Source: Pseudomonas sp. CFBP 13711 (lineage in GTDB: Bacteria > Pseudomonadota > Gammaproteobacteria > Pseudomonadales > Pseudomonadaceae). From it: 64,000 bases of DNA. The stretch is taken from contig NZ_JACYVI010000005.1 of NCBI RefSeq assembly GCF_014842265.1, positions 308,518 to 372,517 of the forward strand, read 5' to 3'. Made by a program: the position numbers and the translations under genes. Under the pieces are notes generated by a model. The model was not told the origin of the DNA and made no database searches. It worked only from the letters and a program-made list of their open reading frames with translations. Below, piece by piece: positions 19,701 through 28,357 of the stretch (positions are counted from its first letter, which is position 1; each line of letters begins with the position of its first letter).

Positions 19701-20477
19701 ATGGCAATCGCCGCGCCCCCCGACCTCTCCAACACCGCCGTCCCCGTGCAGCCTTTGTCACGGACGTATCCGCGCGGCTTGTACATCGAGCCCCATGAGC
19801 ATGAGTGGGGGCAGGTGCTGTACGCGATGTCGGGCGTGATGTGGGTCGAGACGCCCAACGAAGCGCTGGTCGTGCCGCCGCAGCGCGCGGTCTGGTTGCC
19901 GCCCGGCGTGCCCCATGGCATCCGCGTGGTGTCGGATCTGGAAATGCGCAACATCTACCTGCGCCCGGCGCTCGCCCGAACCCTCGACACCACGGTTCAG
20001 GTCCTGGAAGTCGGGCGCTTGTTGCGCGAGCTGATCGTGGGTCTGGTGGCCGAGCAGGACAAGGAATCGGACTACTACGATGCCGTGGTCAATCTGGCGT
20101 TGCTCGAACTCAAGCGCGCCCGGCGTTCGCTGCTGAAAGTGCCGATGCCCGATGACAGCGACCGCCGGCTGATGAACGTCTGTCAGGCAGTGATGATCGA
20201 GCCGTCCATCGACGTGTCGTTCGAGCAGCACGCGGAAAACGCCGGCGCCAGTGTGCGAACGTTGTCGCGGCTTTTCCAGGCAGTGCTCGGCATGGGCTTC
20301 TCCGAATGGCGGCGGCAGGTGCAACTGGCGACCTCGGTGGCGGAGATCATTCAGGGCGTGCCGGTCAATGCCATCGCCCGTTCAATGGGGTATTCGCCGA
20401 GCAGCTTCAGCGACATGTTCCGCCGCGAACTGGGCATGGCGCCTTCTCAGTACCCGGTCATTGATCCATCCCACTAG
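19701..20477 (+). CDS. AraC-family transcriptional regulator with cupin N-terminal domain
   Basis: A 258-residue regulator. The N-terminal cupin-like domain (EPHEHEWGQVLYAMSG, with histidines, to VVPPQRAVWLPPGVPHGI) is followed by two C-terminal helix-turn-helix units (HAENAGASVRTLSRLFQ and NAIARSMGYSPSSFSDMFRRELG). The frame extends to 19629, but ATG 19701 fits the family length better; the ribosome site is weak. Downstream are a XapX protein and a quinone-oxidoreductase-like gene in the same direction, which it may control. The inducer is unknown. Confidence 0.87.
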   Translation: MAIAAPPDLSNTAVPVQPLSRTYPRGLYIEPHEHEWGQVLYAMSGVMWVETPNEALVVPPQRAVWLPPGVPHGIRVVSDLEMRNIYLRPALARTLDTTVQVLEVGRLLRELIVGLVAEQDKESDYYDAVVNLALLELKRARRSLLKVPMPDDSDRRLMNVCQAVMIEPSIDVSFEQHAENAGASVRTLSRLFQAVLGMGFSEWRRQVQLATSVAEIIQGVPVNAIARSMGYSPSSFSDMFRRELGMAPSQYPVIDPSH

Positions 20478-20610
20478 CGCCTGCACCGACTCTGTCCGAA
20501 ATTCAGAAGCACTTGGCCGGTAGCGATTGTCGGCCCTCCTTACACTCTGGTCATCGCTTAACGCAGTCGCGCCGCCATCGAGCTGCGCGTCCCACGCACC
20601 GGAGTTTGTC

Positions 20611-20784
20611 ATGAGCTACGTCATTTCCCTCGCAATCGGTATCGCCGTCGGGTTGCTGTATGGCCTGCTGGACTTTCGCTCACCGGCACCGCCTCTGGTC
20701 GCACTGGTTGGGTTGCTCGGCATGCAAGCCGGTGAATGGCTGTGGCCGATGGGCAAGCAGTTCTTGTCCAGCCTGGCCTCCTGA
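20611..20784 (+). CDS. XapX-domain (DUF1427) small membrane protein
   Basis: A 57-residue protein with two hydrophobic segments (YVISLAIGIAVGLLYGLL and PLVALVGLLGMQAGEWLWP), matching XapX/DUF1427 small membrane proteins whose function is unknown. ATG 20611 has GGAG ten bases upstream. It is followed after about 40 bases by the oxidoreductase, probably on one transcript; the two often travel together in Proteobacteria. Confidence 0.8.
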   Translation: MSYVISLAIGIAVGLLYGLLDFRSPAPPLVALVGLLGMQAGEWLWPMGKQFLSSLAS

Positions 20785-20823
20785 ATCGACGACCTCCCTT
20801 TCCCCACTTCGGATGAACCCATC

Positions 20824-21783
20824 ATGAAAGCACTGCAATTTTCCCGCACCGGCGACCTGGCTGCGCTGGAAATCGTCGATCTGCCTACGCCTGTCCCCGC
20901 GGCAGGCGAAGTTCTGGTGCAGATCAAAGCCGCAGGCCTGAATCCCAGCGACGTCAAAAACGTCCTTGGCCGCTTTCCCTACACCACGATGCCACGCATT
21001 CCGGGTCGTGACTTCGCGGGCGTGGTCGTTGAAGGCCCGCAAGAACTGATCGGCGAGGAGGTGTGGGGCACCGGCAAGGAGATCGGCTTTGTCCGCGACG
21101 GCTCCCACGCCGGCTACATCACGCTGTCGGCCAAGGGCGTGGCGATCAAGCCGGCGTCGCTGAGTTTCACTCAGGCCGCCAGTCTGGGCGTCCCGTACAC
21201 CACGGCGTGGGACGCACTTGAGCGCAGCCTCGTGCAGGCCGGCACTCGGCTGTTGGTCATCGGTGCCAATGGCGCAGTGGGAAGCGCCGCCATCGCACTG
21301 GCGAAAGTGCGCGGCGCCCAGGTGCTGGCGGCGGTGCGTAAAACGGATCAACTGAAAGCGCTGCAAGAGCAAGGCTTCAACGCGATCCAGCTCGACAAGC
21401 CAGAAGACCTGGGTGCTCAAGTGAATGCCGTGTTTTCAGGCGGCGCTGATGTGATCTTCGACACCACCGGCTTCTGGCTGCCGGCGGCTGTGCCTGCATT
21501 GGCGCAATTCGGTCGCATCGCAATCATCGCCGCGCCGGTAGACGGCCACGTGCAATTGCCAGCGCTGGCGCTGTACCGCAAGGGCGGTTCGGTGGTTGGG
21601 ATCAACTCGCTGCTGTACGGCGTTGAAGCCTGCGCGCGAATGCTTGAACAGTTCGGCAAGCAGTTCGACGACGGCACCTTGCCGCGGCCGACCGGGCTGC
21701 TTGAGTCTCCACTGGAAGAGGGCCTGGCGCGTTACGCCGAAGTCAATCAGGGCGGCGCCGACAAGGTGATTCTGCTGCCGTGA
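20824..21783 (+). CDS. Zinc-independent quinone-oxidoreductase-like MDR enzyme
   Basis: A 319-residue medium-chain dehydrogenase/reductase. The N-terminal GroES-like part has GLNPSDVKNVLGRFP and IPGRDFAGVVVEG; the Rossmann part has LVIGANGAVGSAAIALAK. The catalytic-zinc cysteines are missing, as in quinone oxidoreductases. Substrate unassigned. It lies in the AraC-XapX cluster and ends before a convergent gene. Confidence 0.88.
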   Translation: MKALQFSRTGDLAALEIVDLPTPVPAAGEVLVQIKAAGLNPSDVKNVLGRFPYTTMPRIPGRDFAGVVVEGPQELIGEEVWGTGKEIGFVRDGSHAGYITLSAKGVAIKPASLSFTQAASLGVPYTTAWDALERSLVQAGTRLLVIGANGAVGSAAIALAKVRGAQVLAAVRKTDQLKALQEQGFNAIQLDKPEDLGAQVNAVFSGGADVIFDTTGFWLPAAVPALAQFGRIAIIAAPVDGHVQLPALALYRKGGSVVGINSLLYGVEACARMLEQFGKQFDDGTLPRPTGLLESPLEEGLARYAEVNQGGADKVILLP

Positions 21784-21819
21784 CAGACGAGCATGGGCGT
21801 TAGTGCAGGGCTGACCCGA

Positions 21820-22578
21820 TCACTGGACGGGCAGCCCTTTCAGATAGTCATGCTGAACGCGTTTGATCGACCCGTCTGCCTGAAGCGTGTCGATCGCTGC
21901 CTTCAGCTTCTCGACCATCTGGGGGTCGCAGTCCTTCGAGCACGCCAGATACAGATCGGCGGTCATCAACGCTCGGCTCATCATCAGCGGGCGATCGCTG
22001 ATCTGCTTCCAGATGTAGAGCGTTTCCGGGACGCCGTTAAACCACGCATCTACCCGGCCCTTGAGCAGCATCAGCGCCGGGTTCTCGCCGATCTTCAGCG
22101 GATAAATCTGAGCCGCTGAAAAACCTTCCTCACGTAGACGCGTCTCCTGCGCCGAGCCACTGCCGACGGCGATCATCTTGAAGGTCTTGCGCGCCTCTTC
22201 AAAACTCTCGACGTGACGATCAAGGCTGAAAAACGCTCGGTCCATCGTCATCAGCGGAGCGATCCAGGTGAAGCTGTCTTCCCGGCTTTGAGTGCGGGTC
22301 AGCGGCGCAATGAGCTTGTTCGCCCCAAGCGCCACATCGCGTTGCGCGCGCGGCCACGGCGGCGACAGCAAGTGGGCGGAATACCCCGCCATCGCCATGG
22401 CCTGAAGGCTGATGTCGCCCGCGATCCCGTGCCGATCGCCTTGACTGGCCATCGTCAGCGGCGGCGCTTCGGCCACGAACAGGTCGACGGTCGGCAGCGC
22501 AAACGCTGCTGACGAGCACGCCAACAACGCGCTGGCCGCGTAATGGATACAACGAGAAATCCATTTCATGGCAGTCAT
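21820..22578 (-). CDS. Periplasmic solute-binding protein (SBP_bac_3 type)
   Basis: About 252 residues with a signal peptide (MTAMKWISRCIHYAASALLACSSAAFA). The mature part resembles family 3 extracellular solute-binding proteins (DLFVAEAPPLTM, APLMTMDRAFF, LLKGRVDAWFNGV). No ABC permease or ATPase is next to it, so it may be an orphan receptor or serve a distant transporter. Starts at 22584, 22578 or 22569 are all in frame and none has a clear ribosome site. Confidence 0.75.
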   Translation of the reverse strand: MTAMKWISRCIHYAASALLACSSAAFALPTVDLFVAEAPPLTMASQGDRHGIAGDISLQAMAMAGYSAHLLSPPWPRAQRDVALGANKLIAPLTRTQSREDSFTWIAPLMTMDRAFFSLDRHVESFEEARKTFKMIAVGSGSAQETRLREEGFSAAQIYPLKIGENPALMLLKGRVDAWFNGVPETLYIWKQISDRPLMMSRALMTADLYLACSKDCDPQMVEKLKAAIDTLQADGSIKRVQHDYLKGLPVQ

Positions 22579-22711
22579 GCTCAAAGGGAATAGGGCGCCG
22601 GGACAGTCCTTGTGCCAGGTGTGTTATCCAGTCTGGCATCGCTTTGTCATCTCTGCCGGGCGCAGTGCGCATCCAGCGTCGATTCCGGGGGAATATTTGA
22701 GCGAAGGCGAA

Positions 22712-23032
22712 TCAGGTCTTGTTGTGCTCATTGGTGTAGCGCCCGCTCAGCACCCAGCCACACTCCAGCAACGTCTCGATCCAGTCCTCATACGAGTCAT
22801 CGACATCCAGCAGGTTCATGAACTGGTCCTCGATATGGCAGCGAAAGGTCTGCTCCTCGACGTTCCACTCGACGTCCCGAATTCGCCAGACACGCTGCAT
22901 CGGCAACTGAATGTTCAAGCCATGGAAGGGGACGAACGGCAGCTCCACTTCGTAGAGCAGCTTGGACCATTCAGACGAAATCTCCGGGGTCTGGTGGGTC
23001 CAGACGTACTTGATCAATCGGACTTTGTGCAC
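22712..23032 (-). CDS. Uncharacterised 106-residue protein
   Basis: Starts at GTG 23032 with AGAAGG seven bases upstream. Acidic and aromatic, without signal peptide or membrane segment; notable stretches are WRIRDVEWNVEEQTFRCHIE and DDSYEDWIETLLECGW. It looks like an intact conserved gene, but I do not recognise its family. The next gene leftwards is the solute-binding protein, in the same direction. Confidence 0.6.
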   Translation of the reverse strand: MHKVRLIKYVWTHQTPEISSEWSKLLYEVELPFVPFHGLNIQLPMQRVWRIRDVEWNVEEQTFRCHIEDQFMNLLDVDDSYEDWIETLLECGWVLSGRYTNEHNKT

Positions 23033-23190
23033 GGTTGGGCCTTCTATCGTGTTTCTGATGGCGGGTCGCTGTCCTGACGCAGACGCGAGGGCCCGTTGGA
23101 TGGGTATACGTTACTCGATGGGGGCGGGATGGGGGAGGGGGCGCTGTAAATCTGAGCCTGACGGTTTGGTTCTCTTCGGGTGGCAGTCGT

Positions 23191-23682
23191 TCAGGCGTGA
23201 TCCCGGTGAATGACCACGTTGAGCCCTTCTTCCTTATTTGGGGCCACAAAGTAGCTGGTGATCAAATCGAACTCGGCGTCGGTTGCTGCGAAGTCGTGTT
23301 CACCGCCTTCATTTCTCAGGTGCAGCCGGGCGCGGCAGGTTTCGTCGTCGACGTCGATGAAATGAAGGCTGTGAGAGGCCTGGGCGGTATCCGCCAGACT
23401 GCGTAACCAGTGGCGGTCTGCGGGCGTGTTGGCGGGGAAATCGAGAACCACATTGATCCCGGCCTTTAGCATGTCGATCACCAAAGGGCCTACGACATCT
23501 CGGAGTCTTCTTGAGAGCTTTACGTAGTCTGCGACCGAGTGGATCTGGTCTGGGTAGAGCCTTGAGAGCCAATGGTCTTCGGTTAGCAGGATTGCTGCTT
23601 GTTCGGTTTTTAGAGAATTCGCTAGGGTGGATTTCCCGGATGCGATCTTGCCGCACAGGAGGTGGAGTGTGGGGTTGGCCAT
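23191..23682 (-). CDS. Small P-loop ATPase/kinase-like protein
   Basis: A 163-residue protein of the AAA_33/zeta-kinase-like group. Walker A is CGKIASGKSTLA (residues about 10-21), the Walker B-like segment is VVLDFPANTPADR, and an R-rich lid region is ETCRARLHLRNEGG. Such proteins phosphorylate small molecules or nucleosides; the substrate here is unknown. It is the last core gene before the tRNA-Thr island boundary at 23812. Confidence 0.8.
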   Translation of the reverse strand: MANPTLHLLCGKIASGKSTLANSLKTEQAAILLTEDHWLSRLYPDQIHSVADYVKLSRRLRDVVGPLVIDMLKAGINVVLDFPANTPADRHWLRSLADTAQASHSLHFIDVDDETCRARLHLRNEGGEHDFAATDAEFDLITSYFVAPNKEEGLNVVIHRDHA

Positions 23683-23811
23683 GGAGACGCTTCCTTATGT
23701 CGAAGCACGATGATGCCCATGGATTGAGGCCGGGACAATGAGGGGCAGTTTCGAGATGGCTGAGGCTTTTCAGTTGGTGAATGTGTGCCGCAATTCCCAC
23801 ACTGAAACGCC

Positions 23812-23880
23812 CAAACAAAAAAGGCCCACCCTTCGGTGAGTTTTTTTGATAAGCCTGGTGCTGCATCAGGAGTCGAATCA
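23812..23880. repeat. Degenerate att-like copy of the tRNA-Thr 3' end and terminator (left boundary)
   Basis: Aligns without gaps to 30606-30674. The first 19 bases are identical to the other copy, then come a matching hairpin (CACCCTTCGGTG versus CACCTTTCGGTG), a T-run, and tRNA-like CTGGTGCTGCATCAGGAGTCGAA versus the real CTGGTGCCGGCACCAGGAGTCGAA. The match stops inside the tRNA sequence. This is the pattern left when an element integrates into a tRNA 3' end. Confidence 0.75.
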
Positions 23881-24197
23881 TGAGCTAAGTACTTGTTTTT
23901 AAATAAATTAATATTAATGATTCGTGGTGCTACTCATAAAATACCCGCAGCCTTCTTTCGAACCTGGCACAGTCATTCGTAGCGCAGTCCTCGTAACCTC
24001 CATTCCTAGACATAGTCAGAACAGCCCTAATTGGCTCGCTGAGTGGTAGTGGGCGTGATTCCTTTGACCGTTAAGTTGTGCGTTATGGGAGTAATTAGCC
24101 TTTATGCAGATCTTTTGCACGTCTGCGCATAAAGATATGGACATTGATGGTGGCCCTTCAGTAGCATCAGCTCAAGACCTAAATTCAGGGATGAACA
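23881..24197. other. AT-rich leader upstream of the CD-NTase cassette
   Basis: 317 bases without a supportable gene. A bulged hairpin at 24101-24133 (TTTATGC-AGA ... TCT-GC-GCATAAA) lies about 65 bases before the CD-NTase start and could be an operator or a leader structure. The promoter must lie here, but no convincing -35/-10 pair was chosen. Confidence 0.45.
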
Positions 24198-25487
24198 ATG
24201 AGTATTGCAGATAAATTCAAAAGCTTTTTGGATAATATAAAAGTTTCTAACGATGAACAGATTAGCGATCGATATGGCGAAATCACGCTAGCGTTAAACA
24301 AAGAGTTTAGGGATTCCGACTCTAGTACAGCTAATAACCTTCGGGTCGGATCCTACGGTAGATGGACAGCCATTAAAGGTATTTCCGATCTAGATATCCT
24401 CTATATTATGCCCGCTGGAAAGTGGGACGATTATAAAGATGCTGGACAGTCTAAACTGTTACAGGATACAAAGAATGCTATAAAAGCCCGATATCCAAGG
24501 ACTGATATTTTCGTAGATAGTCCCGTGGTGAGGGTGTTGTATACGAACTTCCATGTGGAGGTGCAACCCGTATTTAAGCAAGATGATGGAAGTTATCTAT
24601 ATCCAGATACTAGGAATGGAGGAGGCTGGAAAACTACAAAGCCTCGTGAAGAAATGGATGCCATGAAGACGGTTAATGAAGATTACAATCGTAACCTCCG
24701 TCGACTTTGCAAAATGGTTAGAGCTTGGAAGAATAAACACGGTGTAGGGATAGGTGGGTTACTTATCGATACACTTGCTCATAATTTTATCAAGGCGAAT
24801 GATGACTACAAAGCAAACAGCTATCTCTATTATGATTGGATGAGTAGGGATTTTTTTAAGTTTCTGGCAGATCAACCTGATAAAGAATATTACGCCGCTC
24901 TTGGAAGTGGCCAGCGTGTTAAGGTTAAAGAGAAGTTTCAAAAGTCTGCAAAAAAAGCCTATGAGTTATGCTTGAAGGCTATTGAGGATAACGGTAACGA
25001 TACCGAAAATGTGAAATGGCAAAAAATTTATGGCCGCCAATTTCCTTCGGCTGTTGTTGTGGAGAAGGCCGAAGCTAGCACTTATAAACAAGACTATAAG
25101 CGTACAGAAGAATTTGTCGAAAATAGTTATTCTGTTGATATTCGAAATAAACTTAGGATCGACTGTGAAGTAACGCAGAATGGGTATCGCCCAGACTCAC
25201 TTCGTAATATGCTAATGAGGAATTTTAAGCTAAGCCCGAAAAAGTCTTTGAAATTCAACATCGTGGAAAATGACACGGCGGGTGACTATGATGTGTATTG
25301 GAAAGTCTTGAATCGAGGAGATGAAGCTAAACGCAGAGATTGTGTTCGTGGGCAAGTTGTCCAAGATTCTGGTTTGGAGAAGATAGAGGAGCATACTAAT
25401 TTTTCTGGCGATCATATTGTAGAATGCTACATAGTCAAAAATAATGTCGTCGTTGCAAAGGATAGAATTCGTGTCCCTATTGAGTGA
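24198..25487 (+). CDS. CD-NTase (SMODS nucleotidyltransferase) with C-terminal AGS-C-type sensor domain
   Basis: A 429-residue cGAS/DncV-like nucleotidyltransferase, the enzyme class that makes cyclic di- or oligonucleotide alarms in anti-phage CBASS-type systems. The active site is intact: GS at residues 51-52 (GSYGRWTAI), SDLD with catalytic D64 and D66, and a third acid E121 in FHVEVQPVF. A helical core follows (GLLIDTLAHNFI, SYLYYDWMSRDFF). Residues about 295-429 match the AGS-C sensor (KVLNRGDEAKRRDCVRGQ, then NFSGDHIVECYIVKNNVVVA). AGGGAT precedes ATG 24198. A SLATT gene starts six bases after its stop. The AT-rich codon use differs from the core genes. Its product nucleotide is unknown. 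Confidence 0.9.
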   Translation: MSIADKFKSFLDNIKVSNDEQISDRYGEITLALNKEFRDSDSSTANNLRVGSYGRWTAIKGISDLDILYIMPAGKWDDYKDAGQSKLLQDTKNAIKARYPRTDIFVDSPVVRVLYTNFHVEVQPVFKQDDGSYLYPDTRNGGGWKTTKPREEMDAMKTVNEDYNRNLRRLCKMVRAWKNKHGVGIGGLLIDTLAHNFIKANDDYKANSYLYYDWMSRDFFKFLADQPDKEYYAALGSGQRVKVKEKFQKSAKKAYELCLKAIEDNGNDTENVKWQKIYGRQFPSAVVVEKAEASTYKQDYKRTEEFVENSYSVDIRNKLRIDCEVTQNGYRPDSLRNMLMRNFKLSPKKSLKFNIVENDTAGDYDVYWKVLNRGDEAKRRDCVRGQVVQDSGLEKIEEHTNFSGDHIVECYIVKNNVVVAKDRIRVPIE

Positions 25488-25493
25488 ACAAAT

Positions 25494-26102
25494 ATGAACA
25501 AGGATGCTCTATTAAAAATAGTTGCCGACACCGGGTATAATGTTGGCTTCGGTGGAAGAAAGCATTGGGCAACATTCGACATAGTAGACAAGGTTCCAGG
25601 ACTTATCAGCTTTTTCTCGATGGCTATTGGTATCTTTGCATTGGTTTGGGATGAGTTGGGGACAAAAATCCCTTCAGCGTCACTGCTAGTATTAGGTGTT
25701 ATTGGCTTATACATTTCATTCTATGATCACAAGAAAAAAGACTATGAAGTCACGGCAGTAAAGCTGACTCGTATATACGAGTCTTTAAGGGACTTGTACA
25801 GAGAAGTTGAAGGGCTAGCGGATGAACCTCTTATGCCTTACCGCGAAAGGCTTGCAGTGTTGAAAGACGAATATTATAATGCCGCAATTAGCAAACAGAT
25901 TTTGTTTAGCGACTGGTATGCTCATTACAAATTCTTCTGGCAATATCAGATAGATTGGGTGGATGAGAAAAAGCATTTTCGGTTGTTGAGGGATAAAATA
26001 CCACTGTCATTTATGTTTTGGTGTGTGGTGGTAATAGTGTTTTTACTGGTTGTGATATTTAGATCAAATCTGCTTTTGCTTCGTCTGAAACTTGGTGCGT
26101 AG
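25494..26102 (+). CDS. SLATT-domain membrane protein, predicted effector
   Basis: A 202-residue protein with two close transmembrane helices (about 34-52 and 61-77), a long amphipathic helical region (LTRIYESLRDLYREVEGLAD and on) and a third C-terminal hydrophobic helix (about 170-189). This is the layout of SLATT proteins, predicted 2TM effectors next to SMODS enzymes that would breach the membrane when a nucleotide signal is made. It begins six bases after the CD-NTase stop with no strong ribosome site, so translation is likely coupled. Membrane permeabilisation is family inference and is not visible in the sequence. Confidence 0.82.
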   Translation: MNKDALLKIVADTGYNVGFGGRKHWATFDIVDKVPGLISFFSMAIGIFALVWDELGTKIPSASLLVLGVIGLYISFYDHKKKDYEVTAVKLTRIYESLRDLYREVEGLADEPLMPYRERLAVLKDEYYNAAISKQILFSDWYAHYKFFWQYQIDWVDEKKHFRLLRDKIPLSFMFWCVVVIVFLLVVIFRSNLLLLRLKLGA

Positions 26103-26188
26103 GAAACTTAAATGTCTTGGTTTCTGCTGGTTATGCGAGTGCAGGCGTTATTTTCAATGATAAAAACTGACTTGGATCCCGAGAGAAT

Positions 26189-26740
26189 ATGGACGCACTT
26201 ACCTTTGCATCAGAGCTCATTAAGGCTTTAGCTTGGCCTGCCGCAACAATTATTTTGGCATGCCTATTGCGGAAACCATTAGTTGGGCTTGTCCCGCTAA
26301 TGAGAAAGCTTAAGTATAAAGAGCTTGAGCTTGAGTTTTCACAAGAGGTACTTGCCTTAAAGACTGAAGCATCACCTGTTCTTGATTCGCCACAGAAAGA
26401 GGATCTATCCGCTACCACCTCCAAAGCGTTGGACTTGGTGTCCCTGTCTACGCGTGCGGCAATTATGGAGGCGTGGATTGATGTCGAAACAGCGGCAGTA
26501 GAGGTTGCAAGTTCATTTTGGAGTCAGTTGCCTAACGAGACAATGCGTAATCTACCCAATCTGGGAGAATACTTACATCAGTGCAAAGTCATCGATGATA
26601 AGCAGCTAAGTATATACAAAAAGCTTCAAAAGCTCCGCAATAAGGCAGCTCATGCGGAAGAGCTTAATTTAAGCGAGGAAGACGCAATTTCCTACGTCAC
26701 CATGGCCTTCAATCTGGCTCGACATATCAAAAGTAATTAG
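26189..26740 (+). CDS. Membrane-anchored HEPN/DUF4145-like protein
   Basis: A 183-residue protein with one N-terminal membrane helix (about residues 12-36, ALAWPAATIILACLL), a basic/acidic linker, and a C-terminal helical domain ending in LRNKAAHAEELNLSEEDA. R150 and H155 form an Rx4H pair inside R-N-K-A-A-H, the HEPN ribonuclease hallmark, in a context like DUF4145 proteins. GAGAGA lies before the ATG. It follows the SLATT gene by 86 bases, in the same direction and with the same AT-rich composition, so it is likely part of the cassette as a second effector or regulator. Whether it cuts RNA is unknown. Confidence 0.7.
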   Translation: MDALTFASELIKALAWPAATIILACLLRKPLVGLVPLMRKLKYKELELEFSQEVLALKTEASPVLDSPQKEDLSATTSKALDLVSLSTRAAIMEAWIDVETAAVEVASSFWSQLPNETMRNLPNLGEYLHQCKVIDDKQLSIYKKLQKLRNKAAHAEELNLSEEDAISYVTMAFNLARHIKSN

Positions 26741-26826
26741 TTGAAGGTGAAGAATGTAGGCTGGAATTTACTTTGTGGGCGGTCCAAAAACTACGCTACT
26801 TTGAAAGGTTATAAAGGAGCTTTATT

Positions 26827-27703
26827 ATGGCATTGGCAGAGTGGTTTAGTACGTTGCTACAATATTAGAACGCAGGATGCAGTGCTATTTCTAGTCGTTA
26901 AAAGGCCATTACTCGCCGTCTAAACACTGAATTCTGGAATACTACGTCCGATGTTGCTCACGGACTTTATTTGGGGTCGTATGGGCGAAATGATGCGATA
27001 CAGGGTATCAGCGTTCTGGATGTGCTTTTTCAACTTCCATATTCAAGTTATTAGCAGCACAACAACTATAATGGCAACGGTCAACCCTCTCTGGCCCAAG
27101 CGTTCAAAAAGTCCATCGAAAAAAATATTCAACTACAAGTATCAGGGGCAATGGCCAAGTCATACTTATCCCTTTTGCTGATGAAATAAAAATTCGAAGT
27201 ATTACCCGCTTTCATCAACGATGATGACAGGTACACCTACCCCAACGCGAACGGTGGGGGATGTTGGCGGGTTACGAATCCAAAGCCTGAGATTTCTGCA
27301 ATAGGAACGAGAAATGCAGTCTGCAACGGAAATCTAGTCCTACTTTGTCTAATGATGCGGGCATGGAAAGAAAGTGGGACGTACCGATTAGTGGCGTGCC
27401 CGTTGATACGCTGGCTTATCAGTTTATTGATACGTGGCAGCATAAAGATAGATCATACTTGTATTACGATTTTATGTGTCGCGACTTTTTTACTATGTGG
27501 CAAATCAAGATGGTCAAAAGGAGTACTGGAAAGCTCCGGGAAGCGGGCAGCACGTTTTCGGTAAAGGATTATTTCAATGGAAAGCCACCAGGTGCTACAA
27601 TCTTGCACGCGAGGCAATAAAACATGAAGTTGCTAGCCCAAAGCGTGAGTGGTCAGTAAAGCAAAAATGGAGAGAAATATTTGGAACCTCATTCCCAGAT
27701 TAA
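26827..27703 (+). pseudogene. Decayed second CD-NTase (SMODS) gene
   Basis: AAGGAG at 26813-26818 precedes an ATG whose frame reads MALAEWFSTLLQY then stops. Read through, the frame continues as RRLNTEFWNTTSDVAHGLY, LGSYGRNDAIQGISVLD and LFQLPYSSY with further stops, then shifts frame to FEVLPAFINDDDRYTYPNAN, and again to WDVPISGVPVDTLAYQFIDT and PGSGQHVFGKGLFQ. These align in order with the intact enzyme at 24198. The catalytic SDLD has become SVLD (codon 27013-27015), so the first catalytic Asp is lost besides the stops. The final frame ends FGTSFPD at 27703. No AGS-C sensor is present. Confidence 0.85.
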
Positions 27704-28262
27704 TGATTCTCTAGGCTCAAGAGCCATTCTAGAGGGACAATTACGCGAGTGCTATGGACGTGTTGTGTACTCTCATAAAACGCATGAAAAGTGTGCAGAC
27801 ATCCTCTTGCGTAGGCTTTCCAACATCAAGCTGTGGCAGATCATCCTCTCGGCTGTAACAACCGGAGGCTTTGTCGCGGCGGCTTTGGGTGGCGGTGAGA
27901 AGGCAGCGCTTGTTGGAGCCGTTGTTTCTACAATACTGCTTATATTGAACGCCTACACAAAGAATTACGACTTAGGAGAGCTCGCTCAAAAGCATCGACA
28001 GGCAGGCGCTGATCTCTGGATTATCAGAGAAAGATATCTTTCTCTCATCACGGATTTACGAATGGGTGAGAAACCCATCGAGACTCTACAAAACGTGAGA
28101 GATAGCCTGTTGGAGCAATTACATGCAGTTTACTCAGGTGCTCCAAGTACAACATATCAAGCATATAAGAAGGCGCAAGAAGCGTTGAAGAAACTCGAAG
28201 ACATGACGTTTTCCGATGTGGAGATTGATGCATTTCTTCCGAAGGAGCTTAAGAAGGGCTAA
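27681..28262 (+). CDS. SLATT-domain membrane protein, partner of the decayed CD-NTase
   Basis: A 193-residue intact SLATT protein. It has an N-terminal helix (LEGQLRECYGRVVYSHKTHEKCA), two transmembrane segments (about 50-68, IILSAVTTGGFVAAALG; about 75-92, ALVGAVVSTILLILNAY) and a long helical tail (LAQKHRQAGADLWIIRERYL). The start is TTG 27681, supported by GGAGAG about seven bases upstream; it overlaps the end of the dead CD-NTase by 23 bases, so translation was probably coupled. The frame has no defect although its cyclase is dead. It differs clearly from the SLATT protein at 25494. Confidence 0.82.
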   Translation: MEPHSQINDSLGSRAILEGQLRECYGRVVYSHKTHEKCADILLRRLSNIKLWQIILSAVTTGGFVAAALGGGEKAALVGAVVSTILLILNAYTKNYDLGELAQKHRQAGADLWIIRERYLSLITDLRMGEKPIETLQNVRDSLLEQLHAVYSGAPSTTYQAYKKAQEALKKLEDMTFSDVEIDAFLPKELKKG

Positions 28263-28357
28263 TAATGGATGCGCAGCGTATCCTGCCTCCCAGCATGGTT
28301 CAGACAGGGTGCAGGAAGCCTAGGTCAATTGTTATTAATTGCGATGCCAAGGTTGTG

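Noticed and set aside
26741..27620. Several short plus-strand open frames treated as separate genes
   Set aside because: Their order and frames read together as fragments of one decayed CD-NTase; none has its own start signals apart from the one at 26827.
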